In this document: positions 37,643 to 47,105 of the stretch, piece after piece | Layout of the letters: the number at the start of each line of letters is the position of its first letter | How positions within the stretch are numbered: the stretch's first letter is position 1 | Assembly: GCA_965112735.1 (NCBI GenBank) | Contig: OZ218952.1 | Location: 4,526,001-4,590,000 of the forward strand | Reading direction: 5' to 3' | Length of the DNA: 64,000 nucleotides | Origin: Phaeosaccion multiseriatum | Lineage: Eukaryota; Ochrophyta, other classes | Program-made: the position numbers and the translations under genes | The notes under the pieces: generated by a model | Seen by the model: the letters and a program-made list of their open reading frames with translations, nothing else | The model's database searches: none | Told to the model about the DNA's origin: nothing

Positions 37643-39013
37643 ATGTTCGACGTGCACGCTCACCTCACGGACAAAGCCTTCCAGATTGACCTGGAGGAGG
37701 TGCTAGTCAGGGCTGAGCAGGGTGGGGTGACGGGCGTGTGTGTCGTTTCTGAAGACGAGGATGACGCAGTGAAAGTCCTGCAGCTTTGCGGGCGGTGGAA
37801 GGACTCCACAGACTCACGTCAGGGGCTGCGGCTACACCCGTGCATTGGGATTCATCCGGAGAGGGCAGACATTTCGAAGGTGAAGTGTTCAAATAGTTGC
37901 TTTCCTCAGGACTCGCGCACAGCATAAACTCTCATACATGTATCCTACTTAATCTTTGCCAAAAAAGGTGCAGGCGATGCTGGACATGATGGATGCGAAC
38001 AAAGATGTGCTCGTGGGGGTGGGAGAAGTGGGCTTAGACTACACCAAACACCATCTCGAAGCGGCCAGTGCCCACGCCCAGCGCCGAGCAAGAGAGCTGC
38101 GGGAGGGAGAGGAGAGGCAGCGGGAGCAGCAGGAGGAGGAGGGGGTGGAGGGAGACGAGGAGGAACGAAGAGACATCCCCACCGGTGGCAGCGTATCCGA
38201 GTCGCAAGCCCAGGCGGCGGCTGTGGAGAGCGTCAAAGAGGAGCAGCGGCAAGTCTTTAGTTTGCAAGTGCGCAAGGCGATGGAACTGAATCTTGCCGTG
38301 AATGTGCACAGCAGGAGCGCCGGTCATCATGCGCTGAAGCTGTGCCAGGTAAGCAAAAGGGACGGACCGAACGAACGCTCGCTGCCAGTGATATTCGGCG
38401 TGGATGGACTCCACCGTCCTCTTTGGACCTTGGCGGATTAAACTGTCTCGCTCCGCGCCCCCTCTCTTCTTCGTGCACCTTTGACCAGGCTCTGGGCGTG
38501 CAGCGCGCTCTCTTCCACGCCTTCGATGGAAAGGCCTCGTATGCGGTGGCTGCAGTGGAGACGCACCCCGGCTACGCCTTCTCTATCCCTCCCAACATCA
38601 CTCGCAGTCCAGGTTAGTGCGGTAACGAAGGGTTTGCAGGAGAAGATTAGAGAACATATGCGCGTACCCGAATCACCCCATGAAGTCATGGGAGGGAAGA
38701 ACACCCACCACACCTGTCAACCCATCCTCTAACCCATCCGACCCCCCCTCTTTCGACTTGCTCCCCTCCTTCCTCCCTTCGTCTAGGTTTCACCAAGCTG
38801 GTACAGCGTTTGCCGCTAGAGAACTTGGCCCTTGAAACGGACAGCCCTGCCCTTCCTCCCGTCAAGGGCGAGCGCAATGAGCCTTGCAATGTGGGGACCA
38901 GTGCCATGGCCATCGCGGACATTAGGGGAGTCACAGTGGAGGAGGTCGTAGCGGTCACCAGCCGCACGGCCCGGGCGCTCTTCCCAAAGGCCTTTTCCGA
39001 ATCAGTGGATTGA
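37643..39013 (+). CDS. TATDN: TatD-family metal-dependent DNase
   Basis: Exons 37643-37879, 37968-38348, 38489-38612 and 38787-39013 join in phase to 322 residues. Metal-binding and family motifs are in order: FDVHAHLTD at residues 2-10 (HxH), a glutamate in VGVGEVGLDYTKHH, NVHSRSAGHHA, HAFDGKA in place of the usual HCFSG, and LALETDSPALPPVKGERNEP near the end, followed by VTVEEVVAVTSRTARALFP. TatD enzymes are 3'-5' DNases or deacylases involved in repair and DNA fragmentation. An acidic, Gln/Glu-rich insert of about 50 residues separates the third metal motif from EQRQVFSLQVRKAMELNL. An upstream tiny exon is possible because an AG lies just before the ATG. Confidence 0.92.
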
Positions 39014-39040
39014 CTGATTGATTGATTGATGAAGTAGAAA

Positions 39041-39557
39041 AAGGTGGGCCGAACTGTCGTCGTTTCTTCGGGTGGAGGGGCTTTCCTCTCTAGACGAGAG
39101 TGTGAATTCTGCCGTGTCGCCTCGGACTTTGCGGAGACGATTCAGGGGGCAGCCGGAGGACGAGATTGTGTCCATTTTCCAGCACCGCATGGAGCATGGC
39201 TACCCCACCCCTTCTCTGGGGCGAGACCGCGTTCTGGACGAGGCCCTCCCCCTGCTGGAGGAGCAGGGCGGCCTGCTGTCCAGGGGTCGGTTTGGCTCGT
39301 ACAAGTATGAGGTGGGCAATCAAGACCACTCGGTGATGCAGGGCGTGGAGGCCGTGGATCACGCCGTGTTTGGGGCCAAGGAGGTTTGCCTGCACCACCC
39401 TTCTTTGGCGAATGCCCCTGGCAGGGCGGGTAGGAATGCGAATGAGGAGCCTCGATACAGCGCCAGCGCCAACGCCAACGCCAACGCCACTCCGCTCATC
39501 GTGGCAAAGGAGTCGGAGGAGAAGCAGGCAGAAGAACATCATCAGCAGCAGCACTAG
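39041..39557 (+). pseudogene. Orphan C-terminal exon of an FAD-dependent amine-oxidase-like oxidoreductase
   Basis: The open stretch contains DEIVSIFQHRMEHGYPTPSL, RDRVLDEALPLLEEQG, then GRFGSYKYEVGNQDHSVMQG and VEAVDHAVFGAKE. This is the C-terminal FAD-contact region of NAD(P)/FAD oxidoreductases resembling protoporphyrinogen oxidase and UDP-galactopyranose mutase. It starts 28 bases after the TatD stop, following AAAAAG that could be a splice acceptor. The Rossmann fold and the rest of the enzyme are nowhere upstream in the window. The tail is Asn/Ala and Gln/His low complexity. It is either a gene fragment left by rearrangement or an exon whose partner exons are not adjacent. It is not a complete enzyme. 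Confidence 0.55.
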
Positions 39558-39834
39558 CAGCACAGTACCAGCATGAATCAGCGACAAGAGGAGCTCCCAG
39601 GCCCAGTCTTCGTATTCTTCCAGCACCCACACGCATTCATCGGCCAGAAACTTGCGTGGGTTGTGAATGCGTGTGCGTGTGCGTGCGTGCGTGCGTGCGT
39701 GCATATGGGTGTGTGTACAATAGCAGCAGCTCCCTCGGCATCCATCGTGCCGTGGCCCCTCCTTCCTTCCTTCATTAGACACACCGGTGCTCGGAAATCA
39801 ATCGCCTTTCGTCAAAGTCCGGAGTAGCAACCGG

Positions 39835-39997
39835 CCCCTGACAAGGTTCTGAGGCGACCCAGGTTCTGGCCGGCGCCAGCCGGCCAGGTTCCAGGTTCTG
39901 GGGGAAAGCCATGTAATAAGGCAATGATGAGGGCCAAGGCTGCTCTGCCAAGCTTCGCCAGCGGGCGGCTTGGGTCGCCTCAGAACCTTGTCAGGGG
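39835..39997. mobile_element. GCCA-hairpin inverted-repeat element A
   Basis: The ends are perfect 27-base inverted repeats (39835-39861 and 39971-39997) beginning CCCCTGACAAGGTTCTGAGG. A GGCCGGCGCCAGCCGGCC hairpin core (7-bp stem, GCCA loop) lies at 39868-39885. The word AGGTTCTG, which is part of the terminal repeat, recurs on both sides of the core. There is no coding capacity. Confidence 0.65.
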
Positions 39998-40133
39998 AGG
40001 GGAAGATAAGAGGAATTATTGACTTAGGAAGCAAGTACGCAAGCGCCTTGAAAATATGAGTTGAAGATATTGGCCTACCTTCCACTTTCGCAGTGCAGGG
40101 TTTCTCGGCTGTGTGCGCCTTGCGTGCCTCATA

Positions 40134-42610
40134 ATGGTTCAGGCATGGGTGGTCGCCTCCATTGTGGCCATTTCTTGTGTCCATAGTCCCCTTACGGAAG
40201 GCTTCCTCAGTGGGGGGGGGCTGGTCCCGATGGGAAAGGGACACGGAGTTCAACCCCCGCCCGCAGTCGGGGTCAGCACGGCCGCCTCGAGGACCCACGG
40301 GTCTCTGGCGCCTCTGACCCTCAGCACTGGGAGGAAGGAGGGCACTGGGATGGTGCGCTCGCGCCTCCAAATGTCCACACGTGACCAGGAGGAGAGGCTG
40401 GAACTCAGAGGGGCGCCAGAGTTCGACGGAGCGGAGGTTGCCCGAGAAGTTGTCGCTGGAGTGGGCACGGCCTTCCTGCTGGCCGGCAAAGGCGTTGAGG
40501 GCTTGTTTTCGGTGGGGACCGCTCTCAAAGACCGCTTCTACGACACCGTCTCTGCCGTGTCTGCCACGGAGAAGCAGCAACAACTGTACGACGAGTGTGT
40601 GTGTGAGTGTGATGAAGCCGCTGCTTCGTCCTCGCTACTGGGGAGGTTCAACATCCAGCTGCCTTCTATGGTCACGTTAGCGGTCGCTTTGAAAGATGGG
40701 GCCTATGACTTCTTTGAGAGCATCGAGGAGAGAGGGAAAGCAGCAAGGTACTCTGGAACATACGTGTACGCTGACGAGGAGGAGAAGAAGAAGCCTCAGG
40801 ATGTTGCTGGGGAGATCGTGAGAGCCATCTCCGATAGCAGTGCGGCTGCCCAACAGGGTAAGGGGCGTTGCTTTTCTGCAACTCTGAAGTGAATCACTGG
40901 CGCCCTTGCTATTGCTGTTCCTAAGCTCTTCCTTTTCCCTTTCTCATGTAACCTCCTCTGCCCCCAACCCAACCCAATCCAACCCTGGCCCCCTTGTACC
41001 ACGGTACAGCGTCGTACGTCGCTGTGGAGAAAGTTGAATCGGCGGTGCAGGCCGTGCGGGATGCGCCCAAGCGTGTCACAGAAGCAGCCGAGAGCCTGAA
41101 GCACACGGCGGAGGAGATTGTCGACTTGCCCAACAAGGTCACCAACGAGGCGACCACTCTCTTCCAAGCAACGGCGAATAAAGTGGAAGAGTCCAAGCTC
41201 TTTGCTGTCCAGTCCGTGGCTACCCTGCAGGAGACTGCAAGCAAGGTGGCCTTCGTGGCGAGCGGGCAGTGGTGGAAGGAGAGGCAGGCCAGAGAGGCGG
41301 AGAAGAGGGCCATGGAGGCACTGGCCAGGGCCCAGCAACTGGAAGCGCGCGAGGCCTTCCTGGACTCGGCCAAGACGGTGACCACCACGGCTGTGGACCT
41401 CACCGGCAAGGCTGTTGTGGGCCTCGCGACAGTGGCCAAGGGCGCTGTGACCCTTCCCGACAGCCCCCTTCGAGCTGCACTGGCGCCCCTCTTCCAGGAC
41501 CGGGTTCGGAAGCAGGCTCAGCTGGGGCCGGGGCGGGCGAAAATGGCGGCACCAGTCGGAGGAAGACAGGAGGCTGAGAAGGGTAAGATGCAGAGCATGT
41601 CAGTGGCGCAGCAGCAGCAGCAGCAGCAGGAGAAGGGGGCAGAAGGCGGCACGGTTCAGAGCATGTCATTGGTGCAGCAGCAGGAGAAGGAGAGTGTGGC
41701 TTTGGGAGCGGGAGTTGAGCAGGCACAGAAGGAAGCTCAAGCCCCTGCAAAGGCGGTAACGCAGCGGGAGACCGACGCTTTGCAGACAAGAGTCCTGATG
41801 GCGCAACAGAAGAAGGCGGCACAGGAGGCTGAGGCGCTCAATGTAAGAGCCCTAACGGCCGAAAGGAAGGCTCGGGACGATGCACAGGTGCAACAGGAGG
41901 CGAAGGCTTTGCAGGCAAGAGGGATACTGGCGAGGAAGAAGGCTCAGGACGATGCAAGAATGAAGCAGGAGGCAAAGGCTTTGGAGGCACGAACCCTACT
42001 GGCGCAAAAGAAGGCTCAGGAGGATGCAGTAAAGCAGGAGGCGAAGGCTTTGAAGGCAAGAGTCCTAATGGCGGAGCAGAAGGCTCAGGACGATGCGAGA
42101 GTGAGGCAGGAGGCCGAGGATCTGCAGGCAAGAGTGCGCCTGGCACAGGAGAAGGCTCGGGTGACAGAGGAGCGGGAGGCCGAGGATCTGCAGGCAAGAG
42201 TGCTACTGGCGCAGGAGAAGGCTCGAGCGAGGAACGAGCAGGAGGCCGAGGACTTGCAGGCACTGGTCCTGCAGACACACGCGAAAGCTCGGGCCGATAC
42301 CGCCGCAGTGGAGGACGCAGAGGCTGCGCAAGAGAGGATCCGACAGCAGCAAGCCAACGCTGCAACGCTGACGGATGTCGACATATCGCTGCCACCGCCA
42401 CCGTCGGCGACGAGAACAAGGAGAATCGCCTTTCCCTTCTTGGGCATGGGGGGAGGGGCAACTGTCATCACAGAAGCGGGCAAAGAAGAAAGCGGCGAGG
42501 AGGGGGTGACCACTGTAGGAGGGATCCGGGTTGTGGCGGGGGGGGACACGTGGGTTGGGGGCAGGACGGTTGGCGGAAGAGCACCGAGGAAGAAGAGATG
42601 GAGGGCATAG
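40134..42610 (+). CDS. Plastid-targeted coiled-coil repeat protein of unknown function
   Basis: Exons 40134-40857 and 41010-42610 join in phase 1 to 774 residues. An ER signal peptide (MVQAWVVASIVAISCVHS) is followed by TEGFLSGG, with Phe near the expected cleavage point, and a basic Ser/Thr-rich stretch. This resembles the bipartite plastid leader of stramenopiles. Residues 95-430 are amphipathic helices of apolipoprotein/LEA style. Residues about 520-700 contain eight imperfect units of about 22-25 residues, such as ALQARGILARKKAQDDARMK and DLQARVLLAQEKARARNEQE, preceded by Gln-rich spacers. The C-terminus is Gly-rich and ends in basic residues. Binding to membranes or a plastid scaffold is plausible, but no named family was recognised. 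Confidence 0.75.
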
Positions 42611-42613
42611 ACC

Positions 42614-42801
42614 CCTGCTGTCGGCCCTGGAAGAGGTTATCAGATTACTGATTACGGCCGGCGCAGCCGGCCTGATTACTGATTATGGCGCCAGCCGGGC
42701 CTGATTACTGATTATGGCCGGCGCCAGCCGGGTCTGATTACTGATTATGACCGGCGCCAGCTGGCCTGATTACTGACGGCGCACACTGTAACCTCTTCCA
42801 G
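42614..42801. mobile_element. GCCA-hairpin inverted-repeat element B
   Basis: Terminal inverted repeats TCGGCCCTGGAAGAGGTTA (left, about 42620) and its complement (right, ending about 42795) are flanked on both sides by CTGCTG. The inside is four hairpin cores of GGCCGGCGCCAGCCGG type alternating with the direct word TGATTACTGATTAT. It lies 10 bases after the stop codon of the coiled-coil gene, probably in its 3' UTR. Confidence 0.65.
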
Positions 42802-43065
42802 GGCCGACTGCTGTTCCTGTCAGATTTGTATTTTAGTTATTTATTCTTTTAGCCCTCTGTGTGTACGGCTCCCCCACACACTCACTCCTGGTAATTAATT
42901 TTTTATTTTGTCGTGTTTGCTCTTCGTCACGCCGCCGAAGGCACAGCCCTTAGCACGTGTTTTTTGAACATATGCTTCACACAGCTTTACTTTTACGCAG
43001 CGCGGATGGCACTGGATGTGCATCTGTTGGTCTCTCTCCTCTCTATCCTTCCCCATCTCCTTCTC

Positions 43066-43959
43066 ATGTGGTGGTGCTCCTTGGTCGTGTGCACTTTGCT
43101 GCTGTGCCTCCTCCCTCGGCTTGACGCCTTCGCCCTCCATGTGTACTGCAATGCAAAGACCCGGCCCACCACGACCTCACTTGGAGCTACGTCCTCTCGC
43201 CGATCCTTCCTTACAGAAGCCCCTACTTTGCTGTCGCTTGGGGTAGCCTCTGCAGCAATTGTTGGGGGGGGCTCAAGCGCTGTGGCGGGCAATGGGAGCC
43301 CAGGGCAGTGGGAGCCCACTGGGCCTCGATCTGAGGCAACGTCCTACTTCCCCACCATTGAAAAGGGTTACGCCGTCCTAAAAGGTGCGAACGCATTCTT
43401 GTAGAGAACAACGAGGCAGTCGACTCAAGAGGGGGGGAGAGGTCCATGTACTGACGGTAGCTGTGAGGTGAAGGGAAGCAAACTCTCTCACATCCTCTTT
43501 TCGTCCTTGCGTGTGTGTTCGTGTGTTCCTACAATTCATCCCTCACTCTTCTCATCGATCAGACTTAGACCAGAACTGGGACGAAGTTACCAAGAAGCCG
43601 TCTGCAGGAGACGATGTCCGTCGTGTCTTGGGGACAGTGGGCAACTCGAGCCCGCTGAGCTATTTCAAGAAGGCCTCTGCGGGCATTAGAGACGCAGCAG
43701 TCATCCCTGTGAGTGCACCCCTGTTTGCTGCCAGCCAGAGTGGTAGATTTATCCTTTCAAGAAGTACATGCGGTGCATGCTTACTACGAAGAAAGAGCCA
43801 CCACTATTCATCGTTTCTACCGGGCTGAGGAGTCCCTTTGCTGCGCATTCGAACATTCGAACAGGCTCTTCGCTTACTCCCCTCTCGCTATTCGTGCAAC
43901 CACCACCCATTCCTGCCTACAGTAGCTCACCTCAATCTCTGTGTTGCTGTCCTGCTGCA

Positions 43960-43991
<32 letters not shown>

Positions 43992-44456
43992 ACCCCAGGC
44001 CGAGCTTGACGTGATCGACTTTGCGGAGAAGAGCGAGGAGGTCATCACCGAGCTGGTGGATGCAGATAACGACGCATACAGTAGCAACTTTGCTGAGTTC
44101 AGTGCCGGCGCTGTCTCTGCCAAGATCTTCCTTGACAAGGCAAGAAAGTCCGTCAAGGTAAGTGAGGAGAAGTGAGGAAAATTATTTTGAGAATAGGAAG
44201 CAGGGAGATGCGTGACAGCGGAGCACAGCATCCGTCGGTCCACTATAGGACTGTAGCGAAATTGCCCATCGCCCTCGATTCTATCTCTCCCTCTCTCTCT
44301 TGATGTCTACCATTTCTGCATCTCTCGAGTCCGACGACCCCCACAACCCACTCCCTTCTTTCTCGTTCCTTCCACCCCCCCATTTGACGCCTTCCACCAC
44401 AGAGTGCCCTCCGCCTGTACAAGGAGCTGATGCAGATCATGGGGAAGCAAACCTAG
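43066..44456 (+). CDS. Thylakoid-lumen protein with twin-arginine signal
   Basis: Exons 43066-43384, 43563-43708, 43999-44157 and 44403-44456 join in phase to 225 residues; an upstream in-frame ATG at 43006 would add 20. A signal peptide (WWCSLVVCTLLLCLL) is followed by DAFALH, a typical Phe-containing cleavage context for secondary plastids. A second signal then follows, SSRRSFLTEAPTLLSLGVAS, with twin Arg and a hydrophobic stretch ending AVAG. This indicates Tat transport into the thylakoid lumen. The mature part is mainly helical: FPTIEKGYAVLKDLDQNWDE, DVRRVLGTVG, AELDVIDFAEKSEEVITELV, KIFLDKARKSVKSALRLY. It resembles PsbQ/Psb31-like helical photosystem II lumen proteins in size and layout, but I could not assign a specific family. 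Confidence 0.8.
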
Positions 44457-44468
44457 CCACGTACTACA

Positions 44469-44715
44469 GCCCATCGGCTCCCCGCAGGGCTTCTCGAGCC
44501 CCCCGATAAGCAGAAGCCTGAGGCGGCCTGCGGCCGAAAGCAAGAAGCCCGGGGCTGGCCTGCGGCCAGAAGCCTGCATAATCTCTCCCCCCCCCCCTGA
44601 GCGCCCCTGAGAAGCCTGAAGCCCAGACCGCTGGCCTGCGGCGCAGAAGCCCGAAGCCTGAGGGGGCTATGGCCCAGAAGCCTGGAGCCCGAGAAGCCCT
44701 GCGGGAGCCGAAGCC
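44469..44715. mobile_element. Inverted-repeat element E with GGCCTGCGGCC cores
   Basis: Arms of about 27 bases (44469-44496 and 44690-44715; GGCTCCCCGCAGGGCTTCTCG versus its near-complement) enclose repeats of AGAAGCCTGA and three GGCCTGCGGCC palindromes. The plan matches the GCCA-hairpin elements, but core and terminal sequences differ. It begins 13 bases after the stop codon of the thylakoid gene. Confidence 0.5.
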
Positions 44716-44959
44716 CATAGATAGATCCGTATGTATATAAAGGATATCTATAAAGTATCCCAACACTAAAAAGGACAATGTGCACCACACCTGAGGTGCT
44801 CTTGAGAATGCGTGTTTCCCACTTCTCCTGAGGCTTGAGGGCGAATTTTCAAACGAACCTGTCGGCAGATGTGAAAGACACAGAAAAAGAAAAAAATATG
44901 GCATTCGGGCGTTGGGTGCCATCGAGCACAAAGGTAAAGAGGGAAGGGGGGGGGGAAGG

Positions 44960-46635
44960 AGGGAGGGTACCGAGCAGAGAGAGACGGCGACCTGCCTGCT
45001 CCCACCGGAAGGAGGTGGAGGGCACAGGGCGGAGAGCCCTTGCTTGCAGCGCACCAATGGCGCGTGTATTGTGCCAAGACGGCTCGAAAGGCAAAGCACG
45101 CTTCCAGTGATGCTGCAGTCATGGCTGGGTGGGATGAGGTGAAGTACCGGCTGTGGAAGTTGTTGCCTTACTGCTGCTCATTCTCCTCTCACTCTTTCCT
45201 CCTCCCCTCCCCTCCCTCCCCTCTTATCCGAGTAGTGGCGCCGCGTCAACCCTTCTTGGCTGGGGCCGTGTTTCCATTACTCTTCGCGGTGTTCTTCACC
45301 AAGTTTGGCAGTTTCATCTTCTTCCTCATCCTTCAGTCGGTGGTGTTTTCACTCATGCCCTTCTCTGCCTACCTGGCCGCCTTTGGACCAGCCAGAGCAG
45401 CGATGGGGAGTAAGGCAGCGGGCAAGAAGGTCAGCTAGTAGCACAAGTGAAGAGGCGAGAGAGAGAAAGCGAGAGAGACAAGAGTAGTAACGAAGAAGAC
45501 AAGCAAGGGAGAGAGAAGAACGCGGATGAGAACGAGAGCGAGCGAAGTGTCCCGGGTCGCCCCTTCCTCGCCCATCTCTCCTGCCCCGCCGCCCCTGACT
45601 TGCTTACGCCGCTACCTGCCTCCTCATGCCAATCCACGCGCCAAGCAACTTGTACCACCCTCTTCACACTTAATCACTCACTCTTGCTTCCCTCTCTCTC
45701 TCTCTCTCTCCCTCTCTTTCTCTCTCCCTCTCTCTGTCCGTCTGTCTGTCCGTCGCTCCATGTGCCACTCTGTCTATCACTACACACACTCACACACTCT
45801 GCAGGGCAAGCTTGTGCACGTGCGGCGGCCGAAGCCCTCCTCCGACGGCAGCGACTTGGACGAAACGTCGATCCTTCACAACTCCTCCTCTGCCAGCCGT
45901 TTGAGGGACCGTAGCAGCCAGCAGCAACGCCAAGGACAAGGAAAAGGTCACTACAGCCGTGTCCACACCCAGCCATGCACGTCGTCGGAGGTGAGGAGGA
46001 GGAGCAGAAAGTCGGTAGTAGGGATGCGGAGAAGACGCAGGGCCAGCCCACAGCGGGAAGCCCCACTCCTCGACCTTCATTTCGCTGGCTCGTGTGATTG
46101 AGCCCGTGGCCGAGACTGACGGCAACAGCAAGCACGTGCGTGTTCAGCTGCTTCATCACAAAGAGCTGGAGAGGGGCGGGATGATGGAGGGTTTGGGGAC
46201 TGTCCTCACGGTGTCACGTGACGACCTCCGGCTCGCACACAGCCCCGGTACCATCACCTTTTTGGGGGCCCTGTGCAATTATTTGCCTTCTTGCCTGCTT
46301 GGCCTGGCTGCTGCTGCTGGCTGCGCCAGCCAGTCGACCCCTGACACGCTATCCGCTATCCCGGCGCCAGCCGGTGCGCTATCCGCTATCGCCGGCGCCA
46401 GCCGGCTTTGGGGGGGGGGTTGTGGGGGCGTGCTATCCGCTGTTGCCGGCGCCAGCCGATCCGCTATCCGCTATCGGCCGGCGCCAGCCGGCGCGCTATC
46501 GAGAAAGTGGGCGATAGCGTGTCAGGGGTCGAGCCAGGTGCAAGAACAATGCGGCCGTCGATGACCTGGCTGCTCCTTCGCAGTAGGTAGCTACGGCCAT
46601 CGATGACGTGGCTACTCCTTCCCATTAGGCAGGGA
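44960..46635 (+). pseudogene. Truncated duplicate of the 3' end of the RND gene
   Basis: This stretch is a diverged copy of 53357-54822: part of intron 10, then exons 11 and 12 of the RND gene. The last membrane segment reads FFTKFGSFIFFLILQSVVFS versus FFTKFGSFLFFLIFQSVVFS in the intact gene. An extra T in CTTCTTGGCTGGGG breaks exon 11, and an indel at CGTAGCAGCCAGCAGCAACG breaks exon 12. A 199-base hairpin element sits near the end. No 5' exons are present, so the copy has no plausible start. It lies upstream of the intact gene on the same strand. Confidence 0.85.
46334..46532. mobile_element. GCCA-hairpin inverted-repeat element C
   Basis: The ends are TCGACCCCTGACACGCTATC and its complement. 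Four cores of CCGGCGCCAGCCGG type alternate with the direct word CGCTATCCGCTATC. GCCAG lies directly outside both ends (46329-46333 and 46533-46537). The paralogous position in the intact RND gene (about 54682) lacks the element. Confidence 0.75.
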
Positions 46636-46698
46636 GTGTGTCAAGCAAGCAAAGGGAACACAGAGACGGCCGCCCATTTTGTTTTTTTCCCTCTTTTT

Positions 46699-46866
46699 TC
46701 GACCCCTGACGTGCTACCTGCACCTGCTACCGCCGGTGTTATACAGCTGACGTGCTACATGCTACCACCGGCGCCAGCCGCCGCGCTACCTGCTACGGCG
46801 GCCAGCTACACCGAGACTTGAAGGGGCGGGCAATTTTTTCGCGGGAAATTTTTTCAGGGGACCTCA
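46699..46866. mobile_element. Decayed GCCA-hairpin element D
   Basis: The left end TCGACCCCTGACGTGCTACC matches element C for its first 12 bases. The word GTGCTACCTGCTAC recurs around cores ACCGCCGGT and ACCGGCGCCAGCCGCCG. The right end is unclear; TTTTTTCAGGGGACC near 46850-46866 may be its remnant. It lies upstream of the intact RND gene. Confidence 0.45.
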
Positions 46867-47105
46867 AACAGTTTTCTGTCCGTCGCTCGGCCGGTGTTGG
46901 CGCCGCCTTCCTACCCCCGGCCAGTTTTCAGGCAAACCGACTGCCCGAAAGCACGTTCATCCATACTTCATCTCCTTTAACGTTATCACGAACTTTCCGT
47001 ACGCTCCTGCTGTAAGAAGTAGCTTCTTCACTTAGTCTAAGAAAGTTTTGTTACAAAGAGCGACAGCCTGCGGGGGAAGCCATCCTCGCCTTCCGTCGGC
47101 TAAAA
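46867..47105 (+). promoter_or_regulatory. Probable RND promoter and 5' UTR
   Basis: This interval directly precedes the RND start codon at 47106 and contains no element or open frame of note. The context AAAATGGCC around the start is favourable. Function is inferred from position. Confidence 0.35.
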
